Made by a program: the position numbers and the translations under genes
Shown: one piece after another, positions 37,282 through 47,210 of the stretch
How positions within the stretch are numbered: position 1 is the first letter of the stretch
Layout of the letters: the number at the start of each line of letters is the position of its first letter
Notes under the pieces: model-generated
What the model saw: the letters and a program-made list of their open reading frames with translations, nothing else
The model's database searches: none
What the model was told of the DNA's origin: nothing
Assembly (NCBI GenBank): GCA_964030475.1
Contig: CAXIPT010000002.1
Location: 18,941,703 to 19,005,702 of the forward strand
Direction: 5' to 3'
Length of the DNA: 64,000 nucleotides
From: Tethya wilhelma
Taxonomy: Eukaryota > Porifera > Demospongiae > Tethyida > Tethyidae

Positions 37282-39759
37282 TTAAGGTGCTGCCTGTTCA
37301 GGTTCACGGTAACCTTCAGATGTAAAGAACTCGTCCAGCTGCCATTGAAGGGTTTCAAATGTTGGCCGACCTGCTGGATCTTCCTTCCAAGTGTCGAGCA
37401 TGATTTCGCAAAGCTTATCAGGGCAGCCCATTGGTCTAGGCATACGATAGCCTTGTTGAATTCTTTCCAATACCTCGGGATTTGTCATACCAGGGTAAGG
37501 GAATCGACCATAAGTGATGATCTCGTAGAGCAATATTCCAAACGACCAGACATCCGATTTGATGGTGAATCTGTTGTACATGGCTGCTTCAGGAGCCGTC
37601 CACTTGATGGGGAACTTGGCACCAGTGTGAGCCTCGTAGATGTCTTCATCAATCACACGAGCAAGACCAAAGTCGGCCACTTTACAGATACTGTTATCTC
37701 CTACCAAGATGTTCCTGGCTGCTAAATCTCTGTGGATGTAATTCTGCTCTTCCAAAAAGGCCATTCCTGATGCGACTTGGGCTGACATATCTATTAGCTG
37801 GGGTAGCTTTAATGATCTGCCATCTCCGCGAAGATAATCGAGCAAGCTTCCATGCTTCATCAACTCTGTGATGATATAGATGGGTTCCTCTTGAGTACAG
37901 ACTGCATACAACTGGATCAGCTTAGGATGGCGCAGCTTCTTCATTAGAGCTGCCTCTTGAAGGAACTCTGAAGCTGACATGGTGCCTGGCTTGAGTGTTT
38001 TGACAGCAACAGATGTTGTTCCATTCCACAGTCCCTCCCAAACTTCTCCAAACTGACCAGCTCCAAGCTTTTTGACGAGTCGAACCTGTCTTCGATCAAT
38101 CTCCCACTCCTCATTGGCTTGTCTTGACAGACCTGCAGTCTGAGGCTTCTCTGACACTAAGCAAGGATACATGAGATTGACACACAGGCCCTCTGCTTGC
38201 TGCTGGTAATACACAACTAGATCCATGATGGTCGCAAACGATGCTCTTCTTGTAATGAAAAATGTTCCATTTTCGAGTCGCTTGATTCGGTAGTGTCTAA
38301 CTTTCTCAGTGTCTCTCACTGAGAGAGAGTAGTCACCGGGAACAGTCTCACTGTCACGAATGAGGTACGATCCAAATTGGTTGAAGCTCATCATGAGTTG
38401 CTTCTCGGCTTCTGTACGCTTGATCTTGCCAAAATACCACCTAGGAGAGACAGACAGACAGACAGACAGAGACAGACAGAGAGACAAGTAATAAACCTCA
38501 ACTTTCATACTGGAAGTGCTACAGACTAGATTTGAAAGGTCAAGATCAGTGAGTGTGTTGACATGAAGCTGTTATGTGCGGTGATTCTACAAGGGGAAGC
38601 TGTCCAGTAAACACTTTCTAGTCCGTACATTCTACGTCGGAGTTTATAGGAACTTAAACGCTGTAATGTCACAGTACAGACTTGCTAAAATGTTTACTTT
38701 GAAAAGGCAAATAGTTACGGTCCATTATGAAAACAATTCAGGTAGAACAGTATGTACACAGTTGACACAAGGTGTCCAGTATGGATGGGAAGATGTTGTA
38801 CACCAATAAGGGGCATCCTCCAAATAAGGAAACACACACATACACATATTCTGAGGACTCCAAAGGTAGATGGATATGCTCCGAGTGTGAAAGATCTCCA
38901 TTCACACACAAACATATTGATACCATTCTCTAAAGTAACACAAATTGACATCTAGTATACTACAAGGAAATAGGGCCACTTTACAACCTCATAATGAAAT
39001 CAATGCAACTACTCCTAAACTTTCCGTTTCACTAACAGAATTTATTACACATTCTCTAACTTTCAAAGTGGTATCAAAGGACAGAGTCTCTAGAGGCAAG
39101 AACATTTTAAACAAAACTTGGTAACAAAGTGTGAAATCCTGGTATTATTGACAACACACATCTTACAACTAGTTCCCCTAAAGAGACCACCAACAGCAAC
39201 CAATACTACACATGACAGCTGTTAAAGTTCATAGCAAAGATAGATACTGTTGGCATATAAAATTGGCTTCTGTAAATGCACACATCCTCCCCATTCTGAA
39301 AGCATTGTATGGCTACATTTTTTGAGAGTGCAAAACGAGAAGCCAATGCCCGTGCAGCAGCTACTTGCAACAAGACATAACACCAGACAAATTTATACTA
39401 CAAGCTTACTCTTGGGCATCCAAGCTCTTCCATTCTGCAACGTAGTTGCTGGGAATATATCCTTCTTTGCCGTTCTCTTTGGAGCGCGCAAACCACCAGT
39501 CTCCTTCGTCTGTGCTGATGATATATAACAGGTCGCCCTTGTTGAAGCTCAAATCGTCGTCTGTACGGCAGTCATAATCATACTTTCCAATATAGACAGG
39601 GTAGTTGGGTTCAGGTTTTGGAGGCGGCGGAGGAGGGGATTTGGGCTGCTGATCTTCATACCTTCCATTATGTTTGACGTTGGGACTCGGATCAGTTGGA
39701 CTCTTGGTATCAACATCATCATCTACCGTCTTTGGTCTGCCACTACAACTGTTCCCCAT
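37282..39759 (-). CDS. Src-family tyrosine kinase S1
   Basis: Two exons: 39410-39759 (N-terminus plus SH3) and 37282-38440 (SH2 plus kinase, uninterrupted), joined at GA|G to read AQEWYFGKI; about 502 residues. MGNSCS gives a Gly2 myristoylation and Cys5 palmitoylation site for membrane attachment. The SH3 domain has [13 protein letters not shown] and ends in GYIPSNYV. The SH2 domain has the phosphotyrosine-binding Arg in GSYLIRDSE. The kinase has [21 protein letters not shown], the activation-loop Tyr in [12 protein letters not shown], and APE. The tail Tyr in EGYREPE is placed like the Csk site of Src. All residues needed for an active, tail-inhibited kinase are present. This is the most 3' member of a five-gene minus-strand array. 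Confidence 0.95.
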
Positions 39760-40659
39760 GGTGCTGCAATCTATAGATGCTTGATCTCACTTGCATTGAA
39801 CAAAAAAAACTTCTCTCTTGAGAGGTCTGTTGGGTGTGGTCATGCACCCGAGCTGATCACAACTTTTACTCAGCCCACCATCCACGCCCACAAATATTTC
39901 AAGCATGCGCGCGCGCGCACATGCACGAATTCGCGCGAAGTGACGAATAACGGAATAACCCCTTCATTACTTGAGAAAATTAGACCAAATATTTAATTTT
40001 AAAGCTACTGTTAACATTATTGTTTTACTAAAAAAAATTGTTAGCAAAAAAAATTTAATGTTTACAGCATTTCCTCTTAGGATCAGACAACACCAGAAGT
40101 TGTGAATTTAATGTCCCATGCAGCTGAGTCCCAGATTTTCTGGGATATCTTTCTCTCTCAGCATTCAATTGACATTACAATAGCTTAACTAGAGCCTCTA
40201 GTTATAACACCTTATTTGTCTCAAAGAAATGCATTTGAAAGATTATGTTTGAAAGATATGTTCGAAAGATTGTTTGCAAGATATGTTTGAAAGATGCTCA
40301 AAAGATAATTTATACAGTGGATTCCAGGAACCTCTCATAACGGCCCCTCCCACAAGCGGGCAACCTCCGTGTAACAGCCACAGGTTATGGCACCAATTGT
40401 CCTCGTCAATTTCTTAACCCTCATCAGTCCTCCCCTGATTGAACTCCATGATCCAAGATACTATATTTGTTTCTGGTAGTGAATTAAGGGGTTATTGGGT
40501 TATCCTACAAGATCCTCATGTTCAGCCCATTTCTACTTTTCGTATCATAATAATAAATTATAAAAAATAACTGGCACATGTACAGTTAAGATATGACTTG
40601 TATAATATTCATTATCATTAGTCTTGCGGGCATCACACTACAGTAAATTATTGCACAAA
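39760..40659. other. Intergenic region between kinases S1 and S2
   Basis: A GC-rich run of alternating CG (39907-39935) upstream of S1 probably belongs to its promoter. At about 40220-40312 there is a degenerate tandem repeat with units like GTTTGAAAGATAT. The stretch at 40320-40480 resembles a dispersed repeat but I cannot classify it. The final part would hold the S2 3' UTR. Confidence 0.45.
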
Positions 40660-42221
40660 CTAGATCATCCAAAGATCCTCCATTGAGAAGAAAAAATCAT
40701 CTAGAATCTGTTGGAGATCATCAAAAGATGGACGAGCAGAAGGTTCCTCCTTCCAACACTCAAGCATGATGCCATAAATTTTGTCGGGACAATCCGTAGG
40801 TTTATCCATGCGGCGGCCTCGTTCATACACACTCTCCAGTATTCCAATAGCCATACCAGACATACCAGCATAGGGAATTCGACCATGAGTGAATATCTCA
40901 TTCAGTACAATTCCAAATGACCATACGTCAGATTTGGTAGAGTATCTGTTGTACAATAATGCCTCAGGAGCCGTCCATTTTAAGCTACTAGTGTATCCTT
41001 CACCTGGACAAAAGTCATCATCAAATACACGTGAGAGGATTGAGTCAGAAATTTTGCATATCATATTTTCTAGTAAGACATTTTTGGCAGCTAAATCTTT
41101 GTGAACATAGCACTGCTCTTCCAAATAGGCCATTCCAGCTGCAATTTGAGCTGAAATATCAATAAGCCGAGGCAGCTTTAGTGATTGACCCTCTATCCTG
41201 AGATAATCCAATAGACTTCCGTCTTTCATGAGCTCTTTGATAATAAATGTTGGCTCCCCTTTGGTACAGATGGCATATAACTGTATCAAGTTTGGATGAC
41301 GTAATTTTCGGACTATCGCTGCCTCTAGAATGAATTGTTCAAAGATAAAACCAGGTTTGGGTGTCTTAACAGCAACACGAGTTGTTCCATTCCATACTCC
41401 CTCATAAACATCACCAAACTGACCATAACCAAGTTTCCTGCCACTGAGCTTAAGTTGACTGCGATCAATGTCCCAGTCTGCATTTGTTTTCTTTGATAGG
41501 CCAGCTGTGTGAGGTCTTAGACTATTGGCACAAGGGAACAGTAATCTGGAACAAAGTCCATCATCTTCCTGCTGGTAATGAGCCACTAGTGTTTGAATAG
41601 TTTCAAAGGCAGTGTTTTCTGAAATAAAGAAATTCCCATCCTGATGTTGTTTGATACCATAACACTGCACTTTATGCTTGTCCCTGACAAGTAATTGATA
41701 ACCTTTATTTTGCAAGGTTGCTGTTCCACTGCAGTCTCGCACAAGATATGAACCAACCTGGTTACAGTCCATTTTGAGCTGACTTACAGCGTTTATGAGG
41801 CTAATCCTACTGGTATACCACCTAAAAGAATATGATGCAAACATTTTGTTTTAAAAAGGCAACATATTAATACATTATCTTGGTAAACATACTCTTCTGC
41901 ATCCAAACTCTTCCATTCTGCAACGTAGTTGCTGGGAATGTATCCTTCTTTGCTGTTCTCTTTGGAGCGAGCAAACCACCAGTCTCCATCATCAGTGTTG
42001 ATGACTGACAGCAGGTCACCTTTACATAAACTCAAGTCATCTTCTGTGCGAGAAACATGGCCATACTTTACCACATATGTTGGCCATGATGCCTCTTGAG
42101 TTGGAACCTCTTGAGTGGCAAAATCACTACACAGCTCAGATGTAGCACCTCCTTCTCCTTTCCCAGTCCTTGTATTGTTTATTTCATTGCCAAACATTTT
42201 TTTCTGCACTTTATTTCCCAT
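40660..42221 (-). CDS. Divergent Src-family kinase S2, probable pseudokinase
   Basis: Two exons: 41893-42221 (N-terminus plus SH3) and 40660-41821 (SH2 plus kinase); about 496 residues. The N-terminus MGNKVQ keeps Gly2 but lacks Ser/Thr at position 6 and a nearby Cys. The SH2 domain keeps the binding Arg (GSYLVRD) but carries a short insertion. In the kinase domain the glycine loop (GYGQFG), VAVK lysine, catalytic Asp and Asn (HKDLAAKN) and APE remain. HRD has become HKD and DFG has become DSI. The activation-loop Tyr position is Cys (DDDFCPGEG). The tail ends FFFSMEDLWMI with no regulatory Tyr. The open frame is intact and spliced like its neighbours, so it looks maintained. Loss of DFG and both regulatory tyrosines suggests weak or no catalysis and a scaffold or decoy role (inference). 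Confidence 0.9.
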
Positions 42222-42410
42222 ATTGATCAGACATTCAGCATAAGTTTGACCTTTTACATTTCCTTGGCCTTATCAATGCTAAAATTTAGCGCACGAATTC
42301 AAAGTACGCGTGTGTGCGCACGCCGCGCAAGTATGACGTCATAAGTGCATGTAGGTATGTGGCCGGCCAGTTCGGAATTCTATGGATTTCCTGAAGCAAG
42401 CTTTTATGCA
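42222..42410. promoter_or_regulatory. Upstream region of kinase S2 with a CRE palindrome
   Basis: A GC-rich alternating stretch (TGTGTGCGCACGCCGCGC, 42310-42327) is followed by TGACGTCA at 42334-42341. The same block recurs at about 42767-42960 because of the assembly duplication. Confidence 0.5.
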
Positions 42411-42429
42411 TGCATGAAGCAATATCATA

Positions 42430-42559
42430 CTATATTTCTGATTTCCTCTTATCATACGACTGTCTGAATTTTACATCATTCATTACTTCATTGAGTCCCC
42501 TCTTCTTCAATTCTTCCACTAAATCATCAAGTTGTTTCTGGCTCTGAGCCGAATGGATT
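42430..42559 (-). pseudogene. Second copy of the last EXOG exon (probable assembly duplicate)
   Basis: This repeats the exon at 42986-43115 with one visible residue change (RQS for RQL before YDKRKSEI). It lies downstream of the complete EXOG gene and has no preceding EXOG exon of its own. I interpret it as a product of the unmerged overlap at 42637, not a real second exon. Confidence 0.75.
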
Positions 42560-42637
42560 CTATTTTGTGTAAGAAAAACATCACATTGAATATGTACCAC
42601 CACACATGTGCATGCACGCACACACACACACACACAN

Positions 42638-42766
42638 CTCTTGAGTTGGAACCTCTTGAGTGGCAAAATCACTACACAGCTCAGATGTAGCACCTCCTTC
42701 TCCTTTCCCAGTCCTTGTATTGTTTATTTCATTGCCAAACATTTTTTTCTGCACTTTATTTCCCAT
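42638..42766 (-). pseudogene. Second, truncated copy of the S2 first exon (probable assembly duplicate)
   Basis: It encodes the same first 43 residues as the S2 SH3 exon (MGNKVQKKMF onward) and then stops at the N. The complete exon is at 41893-42221. It has no downstream SH3 sequence. Confidence 0.8.
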
Positions 42767-42985
42767 ATTGATCAGACATTCAGCATAAGTTTGACCTTTT
42801 ACATTTCCTTGGCCTTATCAATGCTAAAATTTAGCGCACGAATTCAAAGTACGCGTGTGTGCGCACGCCGCGCAAGTATGACGTCATAAGTGCATGTAGG
42901 TACTAGGTATGTGGCCGGCCAGTTCGGAATTCTATGGATTTCCTGAAGCAAGCTTTTATGCATGCATGAAGCAATAATTATCATA

Positions 42986-43170
42986 CTATATTTCTGATTT
43001 CCTCTTATCATACAACTGTCTGAATTTTACATCATTCATTACTTCATTGAGTCCCCTCTTCTTCAATTCTTCCACTAAATCATCAAGTTGTTTCTGGCTC
43101 TGAGCCGAATGGATTCTATTTTGTGTAAGAAAAACATCACATTGAATATGTACCACCACACATGTGCATG

Positions 43171-43220
<50 letters not shown>

Positions 43221-44435
43221 GCCACTAGACTCGCTATACTTACTTCCTACTATAGATGTTGACTAACATCTTCTCCAAAGACATCAATTTACAACTCTGT
43301 ACAGTGCAAAGGTCTTGAATCTACAAAACAATGCCAATAACAATGTGATCATGTGTCAATCTAGTACACGGAGAATGACCCTCTAACTGCACCTTGGTTC
43401 GGTCTAGTTTTGGATAAAACATTGTTCCTGTGTATGCTTCCAGCTTGTCTAAGTCAACTTGAAATCTTGTTAGATCAACATCTTTTATTGGTTTATTAGG
43501 AATGACAAAAGCGCCCAACACAACTGCTGCTGAACCATTAGGCAGAGTGTTCTCAGCCAATATAATTTTGAACAGATGTGTGGGGACAGACACACCATTT
43601 CCCAGGACCTGATAGTAGAAAGCACAGGGCATCATCAGCTCACAACAAAGCTGTTCGGTATCAGACATTAGAGATACACCTACTAACTTGATATTTGACA
43701 AATGACTTGCCAGTCTTCTCATCATGTTCTGGTAAAAACAGGGGACCAGAGATGATGCTCACTTCACTGAAATGACTGGTGAGGTCACGGCAATACTGTT
43801 CCAGTCTATTCCAATACCTAGGGACACAAAATAAAACCTTAGGACACAAAACAAAAGCATTAACCCTATATTTACAGTATCTTACCCTGAATTATTGTCA
43901 AAATCTTGTGGTACTATATTTGTCAAGTAAAATGTATCATCCATCGACTTCTGACAGTGTTTGTAGTTTCCAGCTGGAGCCATGTGGCCGCGACTCCATC
44001 CACTCTTATGATAGTCCTCGTTATGAGAAGTAAAGCCCACAGGCACAAGTGGGTCAGGTTGAAACTTTGATCTCTTCCTGTTGGCGACTTTGTTTTGGAT
44101 CATATCCTTATTGATCACTTCAGCCACCCATACTGGTACTCTTTTACAACGATCATAAGTAAGAGTATGTGCAGTATATGTGTGAGCAGATATGCTGTGC
44201 TCTGGGTAACCGTATCTGAAAGAATAGGGATGAGTAAAAACGACCATTACCAGTTCCATCACAGAAATTAGAAAATTTCACCGTACTTCAAAAGCAGTGG
44301 GAATTTCTTCTTCTCTATTTCAGTGCGTTCTTCTAAAAGCTTGGTTTCTTCATGTAAGTTCCATCTATTCACTCCAATAGCACCAGTCACACCAACCAAC
44401 GCTCCCAGGCCAAAAGCAACAGCTCTGGACTGCAT
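42986..44435 (-). CDS. EXOG: Mitochondrial exo/endonuclease G-like nuclease
   Basis: Six exons in transcript order: 44287-44435, 43886-44215, 43688-43817, 43393-43608, 43244-43320, 42986-43115; about 343 residues. The N-terminus (AVAFGLGALVGVTGAIGV) fits a mitochondrial targeting and membrane anchor segment. The beta-beta-alpha-metal nuclease domain contains SRGHMAPAGN with the catalytic His, followed by YLTNIVPQDFDNNSGYWNRLE carrying the metal-binding Asn. The C-terminal region (DLCTVQSCKLMSLEKM and KQLDDLVEELKKRG) matches the extra wing domain that separates EXOG from ENDOG. EXOG works at the mitochondrial inner membrane in DNA repair. It sits between kinases S2 and S3 on the same strand, unrelated to them in function. 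Confidence 0.94.
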
Positions 44436-44500
44436 GCTGCCAAAGTGACGTCATGAAATACTGCTATGCACGCGTATGCGCATGCGCATTATATAGCATG
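44436..44500 (-). promoter_or_regulatory. EXOG promoter with CRE and NRF1 palindromes
   Basis: Directly upstream of the EXOG start are TGACGTCA (44446-44453) and TGCGCATGCGCA (44477-44488). The latter is a perfect NRF1 consensus palindrome. NRF1 controls many nuclear genes for mitochondrial proteins in animals, which suits EXOG. Binding itself is inferred. Confidence 0.65.
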
Positions 44501-44954
44501 ATTTTTTTTTTTTTTTGGAAACAATTTTTACTGTACATGTATTAACTTTATGATGACAAATTATAGATTGACAACCGGGGGAAATGTGAAATAAAAGTCT
44601 TAAATTAACATTGTAGATGATTTGTGTACCCATGGTAACTGTAGAGAGTGCCAAAAACTAGGCATGTTGTGGCCTGTGCTGAATGTATGAGGTCATAATT
44701 ATTATATATACATGATTCATCTGATTGGTTATAATACAAGGAGAAGAAAAAAAAAAAAAAAAGAATGGTTTCTATGTTTCATTACACAATAATAATTTCA
44801 ACTTGCAAAATGTGTGGTCTTGAGTTTTGGGCAATATTATGACATTGATTCACCTGTTGCTGCTGTAGGAGAAGAGAAAACCAACATCCACTCTACGTAC
44901 AATGTAACTACTTTCAACTTCACCCCCAACACCATCAGTGCATCAACATACCTA

Positions 44955-46119
44955 TTATGATACTTGCTGCTCAGGTTCACGGTAACCACCATCCTCACTC
45001 GTGAAGAACTCTTCAAGCTGCCATTGAAGGGTCTCAAAGGTTGGTCGACCAGCTGGATCTTCTCTCCAGCAGTCAAGCATGATATCGTAGAGCTTCTCCG
45101 GGCAGCCCATGGGTCTAGGCATACGATAGCCTTGTTGGAGAGCCTCCAGGACTTGTGCGTTGGTCATACCGGGGTAGGGGAAGCGGCCATATGTGATGAT
45201 CTCGTACAGGACGATTCCATACGACCAGACGTCCGATTTGACGGTGAATCTGTTGTACATGGCTGCTTCAGGAGCCGTCCACTTGATGGGGAACTTGGCA
45301 CCAGTGTGAGCCTCGTAGATGTCTTCATCAATCACACGAGCAAGACCAAAGTCGGCCACTTTACAAATCATGTTTGACCCTACCAAGATATTTCTGGCTG
45401 CTAAATCTCTGTGGATGTAATTCTGCTCTTCCAAATAGGCCATTCCTGCTGCAACTTGGGCTGACATGTCAATCAGCTGAGGTAATTTCAGTGATCTACC
45501 CTCTCCACGAAGATATTCCAGCATACTACCATGCTTCATCAACTCTGTGATGATATAGATGGGCTCTTCTCGAGTACAGACTGCGTACAACTGGATCAGC
45601 TTAGGATGGCGCAGCTTCTTCATCAGAGCTGCCTCTTGAAGGAACTCTGAAGCTGACATGGTGCCTGGCTTGAGTGTTTTGACGGCAACAGCAGTTGTTC
45701 CATTCCACATTCCCTCCCAAACTTCACCAAATTGGCCGCCCCCAAGTTTCCTAGTAAATCTAATCTGCCTTCGATCGATCTCCCACTCTTCATTGGCTTG
45801 TCTCGATAGCCCAGCTGTTTGAGGTTTCTCCGAGAGCAAACACGGATACATTAGATTGATGCACAACCCATCCGGTTGTTGCTGGTAATAGGCAACGAGA
45901 TCTTGAATGGTCTCAAACGTAACTCTCCTGGTGACAAAGTAGGTACCATTTTCGAGTCGCTTGATTCGGTAGTGCCTGACTTTCTCCATGTCTCTCACTG
46001 AGAGAGAGTAGTCACCGGGAACAGTCTCGCTGTCACGGACCAGGTATGATCCAAACTGGTTGAAGCTCATCAAGAGTTGTTTCTCGGCTTCAACACGTTT
46101 GATCCTACCAAAAAACCAC
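44955..46119 (-). CDS. Src-family kinase S3: SH2-kinase exon without its own SH3 exon
   Basis: A single open exon encodes SH2 plus kinase, about 387 residues. It starts at a good acceptor (ttgtatag) in the same phase as the other members (G|TGG, reading [15 protein letters not shown]). The SH2 Arg is in GSYLVRDSE. The kinase has [21 protein letters not shown], the activation Tyr in [15 protein letters not shown] and a tail Tyr in GGYREPE. It therefore looks fully active. No SH3-coding sequence lies in the 1.1 kb between it and the 3' end of S4. It may use the S4 SH3 exon by alternative splicing, start from a Met just inside the intron (about 46125), or have lost its first exon. Confidence 0.88.
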
Positions 46120-47210
46120 CTATACAATGTATGTTATGTGGGGAGAGAAGTCAAAGGGAAGAATTAGTGTTTGTGAACACTTTTTACATACAACATTTTG
46201 TTAGACTCGATCTACACCTACAGGGTACCAACAACCACCATCATGTGTGCTGTTGTCACAGTGCTCTCAAGAGGGCTGCTCAAACACACCATCAACATCA
46301 AACACACACTTGCATTCACACTGAAGTCATGCAGTTACACTGTACACAACCTATCAAATTCTAAGCCATTCAACCAAATGGCACACATTGTTAAACTTGG
46401 CAGAGATGATATGTATCAAATTACCCTCTCAAACGACACTAGGTATTTACTTTCACATTTGAAACATTCTCCATAACCAGCATTTCACATGTTTATCAAG
46501 CCCCTTGTACTGTACTGACAGGCACTTGAACTAACACAGGGCATGAAAAACATACACGAATGCAATATACTTTACGATCATGTTCACACATATACGGTAC
46601 TTAGCTAGATTAATTTTACCAGTATCTTAAAATCACAATAGTTTTTGAAACAGTCAACAGCACGAGGCTGAAAATTCCCACAACTGTATGCAATGTATAA
46701 CTTGCAGGTGCATCTTGTTTACAACCAGAACATGATAACCCAACTTCTCACAAAAACAGCAGTGTGTGCTAACTTAGTTACAACATCCTTAGGTGCATAC
46801 CCACCACATCCTATATATACACACTGCTAAAAATAGACATGAAGCACAATAAGTGATTAATATTTGCACACATTATGCATCCACACACACACACACACAC
46901 ATACACATACATACACATACACACAATGGCAACCCCTAACTCTAAGCTCACAGGAAAAGTGCATACAATAAATACAATTTGAGGGATAAAAAGATATAAA
47001 ATACGTGTCTAATAAGTATAGCACACAAAAAGTGATGTCTCTAATATTAAATAAAAAATTCCTTTTCTGACTGCCATAAAGTGAGCGTGGACAAAACCAA
47101 GCAGTCAGAAATAAGTCACGAGTGTACATACAAAACATGCACACAATAATAATAATAATAATTGTTATATTATGTCAGACGTTTGGAGTCTGTGGGATGA
47201 ATGGAAAGTG
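46120..47210. other. Spacer between kinases S4 and S3
   Basis: I looked on the minus strand for an SH3 exon (YDYD, DWWFARS, SNYVAEW) and found none. The region is AT-rich with (CA)n near 46884-46925 and (AAT)n near 47145-47162. Confidence 0.6.

Larger units (their letters stand above)
42102..43190. repeat. Duplicated block around the N at 42637 (assembly overlap)
   Basis: Sequence from about 42102 to 42636 is repeated almost exactly from 42638 to about 43190, offset by 545-556 bp. The join is a single N within a CA tract. The block carries the 5' end of the S2 SH3 exon, the shared upstream region and the last EXOG exon. The pattern fits two contig ends that overlap but were not merged, or two alleles placed in series. 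Confidence 0.85.

Noticed and set aside
37345..37725. Plus-strand frames opposite the kinase exons (also at 44964, 47172 and 51178)
   Set aside because: Antisense shadows of the conserved kinase-coding sequence; the similarity among them only mirrors the kinases.
46857..47144. A minus-strand frame that might be the missing S3 first exon
   Set aside because: It contains no SH3 motifs (no YDYD, DWW or SNYV) and is rich in Cys and Val from a CA repeat.
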